Origin: Cognaticolwellia mytili | Lineage (GTDB): Bacteria; Pseudomonadota; Gammaproteobacteria; Enterobacterales; Alteromonadaceae | Reading direction: 5' to 3' | Assembly: GCF_002104475.1 (NCBI RefSeq) | Contig: NZ_NBOF01000007.1 | Coordinates: 1 to 64,000 of the forward strand | Length of the DNA stretch: 64,000 nucleotides | Shown: positions 40,694 to 50,237 of the stretch, one piece after another | Numbering within the stretch: position 1 is the first letter of the stretch | How the letters are laid out: each line of letters begins with the position of its first letter | Program-made: the position numbers and the translations under genes | Notes under the pieces: model-generated | Told to the model about the DNA's origin: nothing | Database searches by the model: none | What the model saw: the letters and a program-made list of their open reading frames with translations, nothing else

Positions 40694-41719
40694 TTATTCC
40701 CAGTTTAAGATAACTTTACCTGATTGTCCTGAACGCATGATATCAAAACCTTGCTGAAAATCATCAATATTAAAGTGATGAGTGATAATTGGCGTTAAAT
40801 CTAGGCCAGATTGGATCAAACTTGCCATTTTATACCAAGTTTCAAACATTTCTCGCCCGTAAATGCCTTTAATAGTTAAACCTTTAAAGATCACTTGGCT
40901 CCAATCTATCGCCATATCTTGTCCAGGAATACCTAGCATGGCAATTTTTCCGCCATTATTCATGTTGGCTAACATATCAGTAAATGCCGATGGTACACCC
41001 GACATTTCCATACCAACATCAAAACCTTCAGTCATGCCTAATTCAGCCATCACATCTGTTAACTTTTCTTTGCTAACATCAACTGCGCGCGTTGCGCCCA
41101 TTTGGCGAGCAAGGTCTAAACGGTATTCATTAACATCAGTAATAACCACATGACGAGCACCAACATGCTTGGCTACAGCTGCCGCCATAATACCAATAGG
41201 GCCAGCACCGGTAATTAATACGTCTTCACCGACTAAATCAAATGATAATGCCGTATGCACAGCGTTACCAAATGGGTCAAAAATAGCGGCTAAGTCATCA
41301 GAAATTTCATCGGGTAATTTAAAGGCGTTAAATGCAGGAATAACTAAGTATTCAGCAAATGAACCTTCGCGGTTAACACCAACACCAACAGTATTACGAC
41401 ATAAATGCGTACGACCACCACGACAGTTACGACAATGGCCACAAGTAATGTGCCCTTCGCCTGAAACGCGATCGCCTAAAGAAAAGCCACGGACTTCTTG
41501 GCCAATGCCCACTACTTCGCCGGCATATTCATGACCTACAACCATAGGGACTGGAATGGTTTTTTGTGACCATTCATCCCAATTATAGATATGAATATCA
41601 GTGCCACAGATGGCTGTTTTTTTAATTTTAATTAACAGATCATTATGACCCAACTCAGGCTTAGGTGAGTCGGTCATCCAAATGCCAGGTTCTGCCTTTA
41701 ATTTTGCTAAAGCTTTCAT
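40694..41719 (-). CDS. tdh: L-threonine 3-dehydrogenase
   Basis: 341 aa zinc medium-chain dehydrogenase, the same length as E. coli Tdh. It oxidises L-threonine to 2-amino-3-ketobutyrate with NAD+. Catalytic zinc ligands are Cys38 ([15 protein letters not shown]) and His63-Glu64 ([11 protein letters not shown]); the structural zinc cysteines lie in [15 protein letters not shown], and the NAD fold has [10 protein letters not shown]. It starts 2 bp after kbl, whose product uses its unstable ketobutyrate directly. Confidence 0.97.
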   Translation of the reverse strand: MKALAKLKAEPGIWMTDSPKPELGHNDLLIKIKKTAICGTDIHIYNWDEWSQKTIPVPMVVGHEYAGEVVGIGQEVRGFSLGDRVSGEGHITCGHCRNCRGGRTHLCRNTVGVGVNREGSFAEYLVIPAFNAFKLPDEISDDLAAIFDPFGNAVHTALSFDLVGEDVLITGAGPIGIMAAAVAKHVGARHVVITDVNEYRLDLARQMGATRAVDVSKEKLTDVMAELGMTEGFDVGMEMSGVPSAFTDMLANMNNGGKIAMLGIPGQDMAIDWSQVIFKGLTIKGIYGREMFETWYKMASLIQSGLDLTPIITHHFNIDDFQQGFDIMRSGQSGKVILNWE

Positions 41720-41721
41720 TA

Positions 41722-42936
41722 TTAACCCTCAATCACTTTCATTTCTTTGCCGATGCGGATAAAGGCTTCAATTGCTTTATCTAATTCAGCTTTAGTATGC
41801 GCTGCAGAGATTTGTGTACGAATACGTGCCTGACCTTTTGGTACTACTGGAAATGAGAAACCAATAACATAAATGCCTTCTGCTAATAAACGATCGGCCA
41901 TAGCACTTGCCACTTTCGCATCGCCTAACATCACTGGCACAATGGCGTGGTCAGCACCGGCACAAGTAAAGCCAGCCGCTTCCATTTGTGTTCTAAAGTA
42001 TGAAGCATTGTCTTTCAAGGTTTTACGTAACTCACCGCCATCGGCTAATAAATCAATCACTTTAATTGACGCATTAACGATAGCTGGTGCTAAAGAGTTA
42101 GAAAATAAATAAGGACGTGAACGTTGACGTAACCATTCAACCACTTCTTTTTTAGCGGCAGTGTAACCACCTGACGCGCCACCCATTGCTTTACCTAACG
42201 TACCGGTAATAATGTCTACACGACCCATTACTTCACAGTACTCATGGCTGCCACGGCCTTGTTCTCCAACAAAACCAACCGCGTGTGAATCATCAACCAT
42301 TACCATAGCATTGTACTTGTCAGCTAAATCACAAACCGCTTTCAAGTTGGCAATTACACCGTCCATTGAAAATACGCCATCAGTAGCAATTAACTTAAAA
42401 CGAGCGCCAGCTTCATCAGCTTCTATTAAGCGTGCTTCCAGCTCTGCTGCGTCATTGTTTGCGTAACGGAAACGTTTTGCTTTACATAAACGCACGCCAT
42501 CAATGATTGAAGCATGGTTTAAAGAATCAGAAATAATCGCGTCTTCAGGGCCTAACAATGTTTCAAATAAACCAGCATTAGCATCAAAACAAGAAGAATA
42601 TAAAATGGTATCTTCCATGCCCAAGAAATTACTTAATTTTTGTTCTAGGGTTTTATGAATGTCTTGCGTACCACAAATAAAGCGCACTGACGCCATACCA
42701 AAGCCATGCTCGTCTAAACCTTCTTTAGCGGCAGCAATTAACGACGGGTGATTGGCTAATCCTAAATAGTTGTTAGCACAAAAGTTAACAACATCTTCAC
42801 CAGTATTCACAGCGATTTGCGGCTGCTGTGCGGTAGTAATAACACGCTCAGCTTTGTATAAACCATCTTCTTTAACCTGCTCTATTTGCACAGTGAGGTG
42901 CGAGTAAAAGCCTTTCGTTGATGCAGAATCAGTCAC
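41722..42936 (-). CDS. kbl: Glycine C-acetyltransferase (2-amino-3-ketobutyrate CoA ligase)
   Basis: 404 aa PLP enzyme that splits 2-amino-3-ketobutyrate with CoA into glycine and acetyl-CoA, the second step of threonine degradation. The PLP lysine is K249 in [14 protein letters not shown], and the conserved [13 protein letters not shown] and VDDSHAVGF blocks are present. The start is GTG with an AAGGA ribosome binding site 7 bp upstream. It is the first gene of kbl-tdh-glpE-glpG. A divergent Lrp-type regulator and a palindrome in the shared spacer suggest amino-acid-dependent control. Confidence 0.97.
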   Translation of the reverse strand: MTDSASTKGFYSHLTVQIEQVKEDGLYKAERVITTAQQPQIAVNTGEDVVNFCANNYLGLANHPSLIAAAKEGLDEHGFGMASVRFICGTQDIHKTLEQKLSNFLGMEDTILYSSCFDANAGLFETLLGPEDAIISDSLNHASIIDGVRLCKAKRFRYANNDAAELEARLIEADEAGARFKLIATDGVFSMDGVIANLKAVCDLADKYNAMVMVDDSHAVGFVGEQGRGSHEYCEVMGRVDIITGTLGKAMGGASGGYTAAKKEVVEWLRQRSRPYLFSNSLAPAIVNASIKVIDLLADGGELRKTLKDNASYFRTQMEAAGFTCAGADHAIVPVMLGDAKVASAMADRLLAEGIYVIGFSFPVVPKGQARIRTQISAAHTKAELDKAIEAFIRIGKEMKVIEG

Positions 42937-43053
42937 GTTAATTCCTTAAATAATGTTGAGGTAATGTTTGTCTTTCAATGGCGTTATTATCAGCCTTTAA
43001 AGTGATATAAAAAAGTGACATTACTTGGTAATATGACCTTTTTTATAGTTAAA

Positions 43054-43073
43054 TTGACACATATATATGTCAA
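43054..43073. promoter_or_regulatory. Near-perfect palindrome, candidate Lrp-type operator
   Basis: TTGACACATATATATGTCAA has 6-bp perfect arms around an alternating AT core, with one mismatched pair. It lies about 50 bp before the Lrp-type gene start and 118 bp before kbl. A site for the divergently encoded regulator is the simplest reading. Confidence 0.5.
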
Positions 43074-43123
43074 AGCGTAAGTTAAACGCTACTTTATGAA
43101 TTTATCGACTAATGGAGTGTAGT

Positions 43124-43552
43124 GTGCTAACTGAAAAAGATGAAGAATTATTGGCAATATTGCGAGTAAATGCCAGAGCAAGTATTTCGGATATTGCCAG
43201 AGCAACTGGTGTTTCCAGAACCGCGATACAAAACCGTCTTAATAAACTTGAAAATAACAAAGTAATTGAAGCTTACAGTGTAATATTAGGCAGCGAATAT
43301 ACCAGTGGATTGATTTCGTCGAATGTGTCATTAAAGGTGAATCCAAACCTGAGAAAAACTATCTGTGTGGCCTTAAGAAAAGTACACCAAATTAGTCATA
43401 TATACTCTATTAGTGGTGAATATGACCTGTTAGTCACCATACAAGCCAGCACTTTAGAAAAGCTTAGTGAGGTACTCAATATGGTCTGTTCAACTGAAGG
43501 AGTAGAAAGAACCAACTCTTCCATTATTCTAGATACTATCTTTGAACGATAA
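43124..43552 (+). CDS. Lrp/AsnC family transcriptional regulator
   Basis: 142 aa from the GTG at 43124, preferred over the ATG at 43112 because a GGAG lies 6 bp before the GTG and the family starts at LTEKDEELLAILRVNARASI. A winged helix-turn-helix (SISDIARATGVSRTAIQNRL) occupies the N-terminus and the ligand-binding RAM domain (ISHIYSISGEYDLLVTIQAS) the C-terminus. It is divergent from kbl-tdh and so a likely regulator of threonine degradation, though not orthologous by evidence to E. coli Lrp, which is longer. It could also control waaA downstream, but that is less likely. Confidence 0.9.
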   Translation: MLTEKDEELLAILRVNARASISDIARATGVSRTAIQNRLNKLENNKVIEAYSVILGSEYTSGLISSNVSLKVNPNLRKTICVALRKVHQISHIYSISGEYDLLVTIQASTLEKLSEVLNMVCSTEGVERTNSSIILDTIFER

Positions 43553-43666
43553 ACCTTAGCGCTAAGCAAGTAAATAAATTCAATTATTAAAATATAAGAA
43601 TTAATCCGTTTGCTATCATCTTTAGGTATACTAGTGAGCATCGACCGTTGTTTTGAGTCCGTTTGA

Positions 43667-44956
43667 GTGCGAAATTTTTTAGCTTTATTCCTTTACCGCT
43701 TATTGTTTTTATTATTAACACCAATACTTTTAACCGTATTGCTTATCCGCTCAATTAATCACTCAGAATATCGCCAACGACTTACCGAACGTTTAGGCTT
43801 ACTATCAAAAAAACTAAAAACTGGTGGTATTGTTGTTCATGCCGCGAGTGTTGGCGAAGTAATAGCTCTTAAACCTTTTATTACTCAGTTAATTACCCAA
43901 TATCCAAATACTGCAATTACAGTGACTACCTTCACTCCTACGGGGTCAGCACAAGTCATCAAACTTTTTGGTAAGCAAGTACAGCACAATTACTTGCCAC
44001 TCGATAATATAATTTCAACGCAGTTATTTTTACAACGCTTAAAGCCTCAAGCTATTGTTTTTATGGAAACAGAATTGTGGCCTAACTTGATCGCGCAATG
44101 CCAAGCTAAAAACATCAAGCTGATGCTGGTCAACGGGCGTTTATCAGATAAATCGATGCGCAGTTATCAAAAGCTTAATTGGTTGATCACGCCAGCCATT
44201 CAGCGTTTTGACAGCATATTAACCCAAAGCCAAGTTAATCAAGGTAATTACTTAGCGATGGGAGCAAACACAGAGCGATGTCAGTTATCAGGTAATTTAA
44301 AGTTTGATATTTCTTTGAATGCTGATGTTGCAGCCAAACAAACAGAGCTAGCAAACCTAATAACAGAAAAGCGTAATATTTGGTTGATTGCCAGTACTCA
44401 CCCCGGTGACGAAGCATTAGCGCTAAAAGCTTTTGAGCTAGTAAAACAACAAGATAACTCAGCATTGTTGATTATTGTGCCGCGCCACCCTGAACGATTT
44501 GAGCAAGTGGCTAAATTAGCAGAAGAGGCTGATAACCAAGTGCTTAAACGTAGCAAAAAACAAGCAGTAACACTCAGTACCAATGTGTGGATTATTGATA
44601 CCTTAGGTGAATTGTTAGCGGTTTGCGCATTAGCTGATGTGGTAACTATGGGTGGAAGTTTTAACGAAATTGGTGGTCACAACCCATTAGAACCAGCATT
44701 GTTTCACAAACCCGTTATCGTTGGCCCAAATATGAGTAACTTTAAGGAGATATTACTCCAACTCATCTCAGCTCAAGCTATAGTACAAATTTCCGAAAAT
44801 GACGCTATGCCACAAACGGTAGCAACTGAAGTGCTACGATTATTATCAGATAGCACTGCAGCACAATTGCTAGGAGAAAATGCTTATCAAGTGGTACAGG
44901 AAAACCAAGGAGCAACTCAGCGCTCACTAACTGCCTTACAAAAACTCATTAACTAA
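43667..44956 (+). CDS. waaA: 3-deoxy-D-manno-octulosonic acid (Kdo) transferase
   Basis: 429 aa GT30 glycosyltransferase that adds Kdo to lipid IVA at the inner membrane. GTG start. The N-terminal anchor (FLALFLYRLLFLLLTPILLT) is followed by VVHAASVGEVIALKPF with the catalytic glutamate, METELWPNLI, the IASTHPGDE block and GGSFNEIGGHNPLEPA, all typical. Whether it adds one or two Kdo units is not decided by sequence, but kdkA at 48747 encodes a Kdo kinase, which in Haemophilus and Vibrio goes with a single phosphorylated Kdo. It is convergent with the hydrolase gene. Confidence 0.95.
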   Translation: MRNFLALFLYRLLFLLLTPILLTVLLIRSINHSEYRQRLTERLGLLSKKLKTGGIVVHAASVGEVIALKPFITQLITQYPNTAITVTTFTPTGSAQVIKLFGKQVQHNYLPLDNIISTQLFLQRLKPQAIVFMETELWPNLIAQCQAKNIKLMLVNGRLSDKSMRSYQKLNWLITPAIQRFDSILTQSQVNQGNYLAMGANTERCQLSGNLKFDISLNADVAAKQTELANLITEKRNIWLIASTHPGDEALALKAFELVKQQDNSALLIIVPRHPERFEQVAKLAEEADNQVLKRSKKQAVTLSTNVWIIDTLGELLAVCALADVVTMGGSFNEIGGHNPLEPALFHKPVIVGPNMSNFKEILLQLISAQAIVQISENDAMPQTVATEVLRLLSDSTAAQLLGENAYQVVQENQGATQRSLTALQKLIN

Positions 44957-44971
44957 CCCTACGACGACTGG

Positions 44972-45982
44972 TTATAGGTACTTTTTAAACCAGGCCACTA
45001 TTTCTTGTGTGGCTTGTTCTTTATTGCGAACAAGGCCATGATTGTCTTCAGGGTAAAGCACTAATTTATTCGGCATCTTAGCTTTATTTAAAGCGGCGGC
45101 CAAAGTTATCGATTGTTCAACAGCAACGCGCTTATCCGCGGTCCCATGCAATAATAAAATAGGAACATCCTGAGGTATTTGATCGAGCCATTTCAGCACT
45201 GAGCGCTTTTCAAGCTCTGTTTGTTTGTTATCGTTATAATTAGGAATACGTTTTTTATAAACCTTTTCCATTGCTGGCCGCTCCGCTAAACCAATGCTTA
45301 GATCAGAAACACCAGAAATAACCGCTACTGCTTTAGCTTGATTGGTTTGCTTTAGGCTTAAGTACGTTTGCATGCCACCACGGCTGATACCAAACATACC
45401 TATTCTGTTTTTATTCGCGCTAGCAATACTCGGGATCAGCTTAAACAAGGCTGTGACGTCATTAACATCTTTACCACCAAACTCATCATCGCCCCCTTTA
45501 TCTTTGCTAAATGTGCCGCGATACTGGCTACCAATAATGACAAAGCCTTGTTCAGCAATCGGAAACAAATTACGCACCATTGAAGCAAATACAACACCAC
45601 CATAATTACCATTACCACCACGGTTATAAATTACTACCGGTAATTTTTCAGTAATATTTTTTGGCTGGATAATAAAACCTTTAACTTTATTACCGTCAAC
45701 CATATATTGAAAATTTCGACAGGAAAGTCCTTCTTTAAAACGATTAAAGTCAGCAGCTGTGAATTTACGATCAAAGGCTGCTAACCTCTTAGCACGCATA
45801 TCAACATTTTTTATTTTCTTCTCGAGCTTATTTCTAATAAACAATCGCCAGGTGTCATAACTAGCAAAGTTACCTCCAAAGCAGTTCCTTTCTGCGAGAA
45901 CGCTTTCGTCTGCAATAAGTCCAGCGGTATTACCGAATAGCGGCAGCATTAATAAAATGCCTGCAATGAGAAGTTTATTCAC
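44972..45982 (-). CDS. Secreted alpha/beta hydrolase (prolyl-oligopeptidase-like, S9 type)
   Basis: 336 aa. Signal peptide of about 19 residues (MNKLLIAGILLMLPLFGNTA). The catalytic triad is visible: nucleophile Ser in GMFGISRGGMQ, Asp in LLHGTADKRVAV, His in DNHGLVRN. The oxyanion region is VVIYNRGGNGNYGG. It lacks the beta-propeller of full-length S9 peptidases, so it may be an esterase or a small dipeptidyl-type peptidase in the periplasm. Substrate unknown. It is 86 bp downstream of a PepSY gene on the same strand, with only a weak case for co-transcription. Confidence 0.85.
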   Translation of the reverse strand: MNKLLIAGILLMLPLFGNTAGLIADESVLAERNCFGGNFASYDTWRLFIRNKLEKKIKNVDMRAKRLAAFDRKFTAADFNRFKEGLSCRNFQYMVDGNKVKGFIIQPKNITEKLPVVIYNRGGNGNYGGVVFASMVRNLFPIAEQGFVIIGSQYRGTFSKDKGGDDEFGGKDVNDVTALFKLIPSIASANKNRIGMFGISRGGMQTYLSLKQTNQAKAVAVISGVSDLSIGLAERPAMEKVYKKRIPNYNDNKQTELEKRSVLKWLDQIPQDVPILLLHGTADKRVAVEQSITLAAALNKAKMPNKLVLYPEDNHGLVRNKEQATQEIVAWFKKYL

Positions 45983-46068
45983 ATTAAATCCTTATAAATG
46001 AGTGAAAATAATAAGCATTAGATATTGACTCATTCATTGAGCCATAAAGTTGGCTTTACACTACAGGT

Positions 46069-46665
46069 TTATTTTTTAAGGTAAAGCCTTACACCTAAAA
46101 TAGTAATTAAAATCAATAAGATTAAACCAAAAATTCCTAACACTTGATCTAAGCTTTTATGTGAAGTCCACTGTAAATAATGCACCTTGTACAACCAGTT
46201 AATTAACTGAGTATCTTTCCCCTTTTGGATTAAGCGTAAGTTATTCCAATCTAGCTTTATCTCAACGCCGGTATTGGTTTGAGCTGATAAGCCATCTAGT
46301 TTAATCACTTTGCCATAACGTTCACTATTACCAGTAAAGGCATCAAGCAATAAGGCTTTAAATTCTGCTTCAGAAGGTGTCGGTTTGAGCAACAACGAGT
46401 CAGGGTCTAAATGCTCGGTTTGATTATTGGATTTTACTAATAAATGATCACCCAAAATAGTGCTGACTAATTTCACTTCTTGCCAATCGCGCTTTGGTTG
46501 AAGCGCTATAGACTCATTAAGCGGATAGGTTTTAACTGAAAGTTGCTCATAAGCACCTTGATACCCCGGCTTGATAAAAAATATGATGCCGGTAATTGTC
46601 CAGCCCAACATGGGTAAAACCAAAATTAGGCCAATAATTTTATGCAGTTTTCTACTTTTTATCAC
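46069..46665 (-). CDS. PepSY-associated membrane protein
   Basis: 198 aa. TM helices at about 10-32 (IIGLILVLPMLGWTITGIIFF) and 174-194 (LGIFGLILLILITILGVRLY) flank a periplasmic region with PepSY-like character (LSAQTNTGVEIKLDWNNLRL, and WLYKVHYLQW with conserved His). Similar short proteins are often linked to iron or flavin reduction at the membrane, but no haem ligand set is certain here. Function unknown. It lies alone between the hydrolase and Nudix genes. Confidence 0.75.
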   Translation of the reverse strand: MIKSRKLHKIIGLILVLPMLGWTITGIIFFIKPGYQGAYEQLSVKTYPLNESIALQPKRDWQEVKLVSTILGDHLLVKSNNQTEHLDPDSLLLKPTPSEAEFKALLLDAFTGNSERYGKVIKLDGLSAQTNTGVEIKLDWNNLRLIQKGKDTQLINWLYKVHYLQWTSHKSLDQVLGIFGLILLILITILGVRLYLKK

Positions 46666-46728
46666 GTTATATTTTCTTCTATTGATGTAATTTAGCGTGG
46701 AGCTTTAGGTTTTTATACCGCGGAACAA

Positions 46729-47184
46729 CTAGGCGTTAACACGTTCTTCTGCAACTTCTTTTATTCGCACTGGTGTTGAAAAATCTGCTTGAGTATCCAA
46801 TGCTAATGGAATTAGCCATCGTAAATTGGGGATAATATTTTTTGGTAGTTCAGCGACCTTTAAAATATGAATTTCTTCCGCTTCAATGGTTTTAGCACTA
46901 AAGGCGAGCTCAGATTGAGCAAAGTACATATCAACATCATAACAACTAGCGCGAAATACATTTGCAAAGTAGGTCCAATCTTCATCTCGAGTGACTACAC
47001 CCGTTTCTTCAAAAAACTCCCTTACCATAGCAGCAACGGATAATTCATTGACTTCAACTTTTCCACCAACACCATTAAACAAACCTCGCTGCCATGCTGG
47101 GTTTATTTTCTTAATTAGCACCACGTGGCTTGAGTCTTGGGAAAACAAAAATCCGGTAACATATTTTTTCACTACAACTTTCAT
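46729..47184 (-). CDS. NUDIX hydrolase
   Basis: 151 aa. A complete Nudix box runs from G41 to G62 (GKVEVNELSVAAMVREFFEE followed by TG), giving G-x5-E-x7-RE-x2-EE-x-G, the magnesium-binding catalytic loop that cleaves nucleoside diphosphates linked to another moiety. Substrate unknown; the length fits MutT-like or NTP pyrophosphohydrolase types. Its ATG overlaps the stop of the GNAT gene in a TAATG junction, so the two are translationally coupled. Confidence 0.92.
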   Translation of the reverse strand: MKVVVKKYVTGFLFSQDSSHVVLIKKINPAWQRGLFNGVGGKVEVNELSVAAMVREFFEETGVVTRDEDWTYFANVFRASCYDVDMYFAQSELAFSAKTIEAEEIHILKVAELPKNIIPNLRWLIPLALDTQADFSTPVRIKEVAEERVNA

Positions 47185-47591
47185 TAGCTATTTACACACC
47201 GCATCAAGCTTATACCGTCTATATCTGTTGAGAAGCCAAAGCTTTCGTAAAACGCTACCATTTCAGGCAAACAATATAATTCAAAGTGTTTAACGCTATG
47301 TAAATCTTTATGCTGCTTAACTAAACTCATTAGTCGTTGACCTAACCCGGCTCCTTGATGTGATTTATCAACAATTACATCAAATATAATGGCCTTAAAA
47401 ATGAAATCGGTGATCACGCGAGTAAATGCTATTAGATTTTCATCTTCATCCAATATACCAATACAAACTTGCGAGCCTTCAAGGCAACGTTTAGTTTCCT
47501 CAACTGTACGGCCACTGCTCCACCAAGCTTGTTTATGAAGCCAATAGACTTGTTCAATATATTTATCCGTAAAGCTATAAATGACTTTCAT
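47184..47591 (-). CDS. GNAT family N-acetyltransferase
   Basis: 135 aa, single GNAT domain. The acetyl-CoA-binding motif A is VDKSHQGAGLGQRLMSLVKQ (about 74-93), followed by HFELYCLPEMVAFYESFGF, the usual last strands. Transfers an acetyl group from acetyl-CoA to an amine; the substrate is unknown. It is upstream of the Nudix gene with a one-base overlap and 18 bp downstream of the heptosyltransferase gene on the same strand, so it may be transcribed with it. Confidence 0.9.
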   Translation of the reverse strand: MKVIYSFTDKYIEQVYWLHKQAWWSSGRTVEETKRCLEGSQVCIGILDEDENLIAFTRVITDFIFKAIIFDVIVDKSHQGAGLGQRLMSLVKQHKDLHSVKHFELYCLPEMVAFYESFGFSTDIDGISLMRCVNS

Positions 47592-47609
47592 CTGCTTCCC
47601 TGTACTTAT

Positions 47610-48698
47610 CTAAAGCAATTCTGCATAGTTATCAGCTATCAATCGGTCGATAGTTTGATTCACTTGTGCGATGCTAATTTGCATCATTAGATCTTTGCCT
47701 TTAGCGCGAACTCCCCAAGGCAGTTGCTTAACACTTTTACCATACTGTAATTGTATTGCCGCTTCATAGGCACTTACCACATATTGTGGATATAAATACG
47801 GCCCAGTACGCTTTGGATTACTGTGTGCGTATAAACCGACCACAGGAGTACCAACGGTCACTGCCATATGAGCAGGGCCAGTATCAGGTGCTATGACCAA
47901 GTGCGCCGCTTTTAATACCGCGAGAAGTTGCTTTAAACTAGTTTGGCCAACTAAGTTAAGGATCTCATTTTCACCTGTGCTAAATTCACTGCGGCTAATA
48001 ATCGCTTCAGCAAGCAGTTTTTCCATGGTTGTTGGGCCACCACAAATAACCACCTTAAAACCGCGAGCATTTAAGTGCTTTGCGGCTTGAGAATAACCTT
48101 CTGCGTGCCAATTGCGTTCAGCCTTGCTAGCTGCTGGGCAAATAATAGCAATAGGCTTATCTGCTTTATTATTATCATTGAGCTTTTCATTCGCCCACAG
48201 TTGCTCTTCATCTGTAATCGGCATACGCCATATCGGCGCGCTAGCTTCTACACCCAACGCCTCTGCAAAGCCCATAAAACCATCTAATACATGCGGTTCA
48301 GCTTGTGCTGCGATTTTTTCGTTAGTAAATAGCCACTGTGCTTCTTTTGCCCGTTGGTTATCAAAGCCTATTTTAACTTTCGCCGGAATACATAAACTAG
48401 CAAGGCTTGCGCGCAATGCCACTTGCATATGCAGCAAAACATCAAATTTCCTGCCTTTTAATTTTGCTCGTAAATCACGATAACCTTGCAAGCCAGCTCG
48501 CTTGTCGAAAATAACAAATTCAACACCTTCCATACCTTGCAGCAAACTTGCTTCAATTTTACCAATCACCCAAGTGATTTTGGACTCTGGCCACTGGCGC
48601 TGAATATTTTGCACCATTGCAACAGCATGACAAACGTCACCGATAGCTGATAAACGTAATAAACATAAATTTTTTGGCACAGATAATTGACCCAGCAT
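47610..48698 (-). CDS. LPS heptosyltransferase-type glycosyltransferase (GT9)
   Basis: 362 aa from the ATG at 48698. A longer frame would run through the divergent kdkA start and has no family look, so it is rejected. The N-terminus LCLLRLSAIGDVCHAVAMVQ is the classic GT9 start. The ADP-heptose-binding C-terminal half has AIICPAASKAERNWHAEGY, VICGGPTTMEK and LVIAPDTGPAHMAVTVGTPV. It probably adds L-glycero-D-manno-heptose to the Kdo of lipid A, consistent with divergent kdkA and nearby waaA. Whether it is heptosyltransferase I or II is open. Confidence 0.9.
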   Translation of the reverse strand: MLGQLSVPKNLCLLRLSAIGDVCHAVAMVQNIQRQWPESKITWVIGKIEASLLQGMEGVEFVIFDKRAGLQGYRDLRAKLKGRKFDVLLHMQVALRASLASLCIPAKVKIGFDNQRAKEAQWLFTNEKIAAQAEPHVLDGFMGFAEALGVEASAPIWRMPITDEEQLWANEKLNDNNKADKPIAIICPAASKAERNWHAEGYSQAAKHLNARGFKVVICGGPTTMEKLLAEAIISRSEFSTGENEILNLVGQTSLKQLLAVLKAAHLVIAPDTGPAHMAVTVGTPVVGLYAHSNPKRTGPYLYPQYVVSAYEAAIQLQYGKSVKQLPWGVRAKGKDLMMQISIAQVNQTIDRLIADNYAELL

Positions 48699-48746
48699 AA
48701 AGGAATCACCACAATAGGAGCAGAAATATAATATAGGCCTATTATC

Positions 48747-49502
48747 TTGAACCAGCCCGCAATTGTAAAACCCTGTCAGGAAAAATTTTTTCAACAAGGC
48801 AATGTTTACTGCCGTTACGACAATGTTGAAATTGAAGCTTTTGCCCCCGAAATGCTCGACAGTGAATATTGGCAAGCAAAGAATTCTATTGTTGGTAGTG
48901 CTCAAGGCCGTGGTACGACTTGGTTTATTGCCACTAAAAACTCTGCACACATTATGCAAAATTGGGTGTTGCGCCATTATTATCGTGGCGGGCTAATTGG
49001 AAAAATCATTAACGATCAATATTTATACGGCGGTTTAGAAAAAACACGCGCTGCCCGTGAGTTTGCATTATTAAAAACCATGCGTTCAAAAGGTTTACCC
49101 GCACCAAAACCTGTTGCTTTTCGCGTTATAAAACACGGACTTTTCTATCGCGCTGACTTGCTGTCATCACGCATTGAAAATGCCAGCGATTTAGTCGGCG
49201 TATTGAGTCATAAAAAAATTGATCATGCGCTGTGGTTTACAATTGGCAAAGTGATCAAAGCATTCCATCAACAGGGTATTTATCATCATGATTTAAATGC
49301 TCACAACATTTTAGTTGATGATAAAAATCAGGTTTTTCTGATAGATTTTGATCGTGGCGAGCAGCGAAAAACGTTAGAAAAATGGCCTGAAGATAATATG
49401 GCTAGGTTATTACGCTCATTTAGAAAAGAATGTCATCGAGTGGTTAACTTTCAATGGCAAGAAGAGAACTGGCAAGCCTTGATGAAAGGTTACCAGTCTT
49501 AA
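48747..49502 (+). CDS. kdkA: 3-deoxy-D-manno-octulosonic acid kinase
   Basis: 251 aa, phosphorylates the single Kdo of the LPS inner core at the 4-position, as in Haemophilus and Vibrio. Kinase-like features: AAREFALLKTMRSKGLPAPK in the N-lobe, catalytic HHDLNAHNILVDD (Asp182), and metal-binding IDFDRGEQRK. It is divergent from the GT9 gene with 48 bp between starts, so the two share a regulatory region. Together with waaA it indicates a phosphorylated mono-Kdo core. Confidence 0.94.
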   Translation: MNQPAIVKPCQEKFFQQGNVYCRYDNVEIEAFAPEMLDSEYWQAKNSIVGSAQGRGTTWFIATKNSAHIMQNWVLRHYYRGGLIGKIINDQYLYGGLEKTRAAREFALLKTMRSKGLPAPKPVAFRVIKHGLFYRADLLSSRIENASDLVGVLSHKKIDHALWFTIGKVIKAFHQQGIYHHDLNAHNILVDDKNQVFLIDFDRGEQRKTLEKWPEDNMARLLRSFRKECHRVVNFQWQEENWQALMKGYQS

Positions 49503-49517
49503 CTTAAATATCGCAGT

Positions 49518-50174
49518 TTAGGCAGCGTCTAAACTGTCTTGGCAGCGTTGGCGGTACATAGCACGAGCTTTCAAAAACTCGTCTTGTGCTGATTCACTAA
49601 TGTACGGTTGAATGATAACTAAAATTTTCAAAACGCCTTGATAAAATACCGCATCGTTAATTTCAGTGTCATTATTTTGGGTTTGATAAAAGCTTAACCA
49701 AAAGGTATTCACTAAACGTAAAATACTAACAATATCAGGTAAATCTTCATCTAAAAATTCCATCATTTTCGCATCACGCAATGAAATCAATAACTCACTA
49801 ACTCGTTGTGAAATAAAACTTTGTACCTCAACATATTTATCATGAAGTAGTGGGTTTTTAGCAAGCAGTACAGGTAAATTACTATAGAAAAAACGAAATT
49901 TCATCATTGCTTGAAACACCACATCCATATACAAAATAATGGCATCTAGCGGCTCTACGTCAGGACTAACTTCAGGCATAGTTTCTATCAACAAGCTACG
50001 CGCGTACTCTTCGTAAATTGAGAGAATAATGTCCTCTTTATTACGGAAGTGGTAATAGAGATTACCAGGGCTAATACCAAGATCGGCAGCAATATGATTT
50101 GTGGTAACGTTACGTTCACCTTGTTCATTAAATAATACAATGCTGGCTTGAATTATTTTATCCCGAGTTTTCAT
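49518..50174 (-). CDS. TetR/AcrR family transcriptional regulator
   Basis: 218 aa. The N-terminal helix-turn-helix (NVTTNHIAADLGISPGNLYY, then HFRNKEDIILSIYEEY) is typical of TetR. The C-terminal ligand domain is all helical with no close known effector. It is divergent from an NTF2-like gene, and a perfect 11-bp-arm palindrome lies between them, likely the operator for both. The ligand and the regulated process are unknown. Confidence 0.9.
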   Translation of the reverse strand: MKTRDKIIQASIVLFNEQGERNVTTNHIAADLGISPGNLYYHFRNKEDIILSIYEEYARSLLIETMPEVSPDVEPLDAIILYMDVVFQAMMKFRFFYSNLPVLLAKNPLLHDKYVEVQSFISQRVSELLISLRDAKMMEFLDEDLPDIVSILRLVNTFWLSFYQTQNNDTEINDAVFYQGVLKILVIIQPYISESAQDEFLKARAMYRQRCQDSLDAA

Positions 50175-50237
50175 GAATACTACTTCTTGTATTTGGTGAC
50201 ATAGATTTTTCTATCATACTATCAAAATTAGCCAAAA

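Noticed and set aside
43555-43566. 12-bp palindrome CTTAGCGCTAAG after the Lrp-type gene
   Set aside because: No T-run and too short to call a terminator; chance occurrence is likely.
48699-48977. N-terminal extension of the GT9 glycosyltransferase
   Set aside because: Would run through the divergent kdkA start; the extra 93 residues look unlike the family, which begins at LCLLRLSAIGD just after the ATG at 48698.
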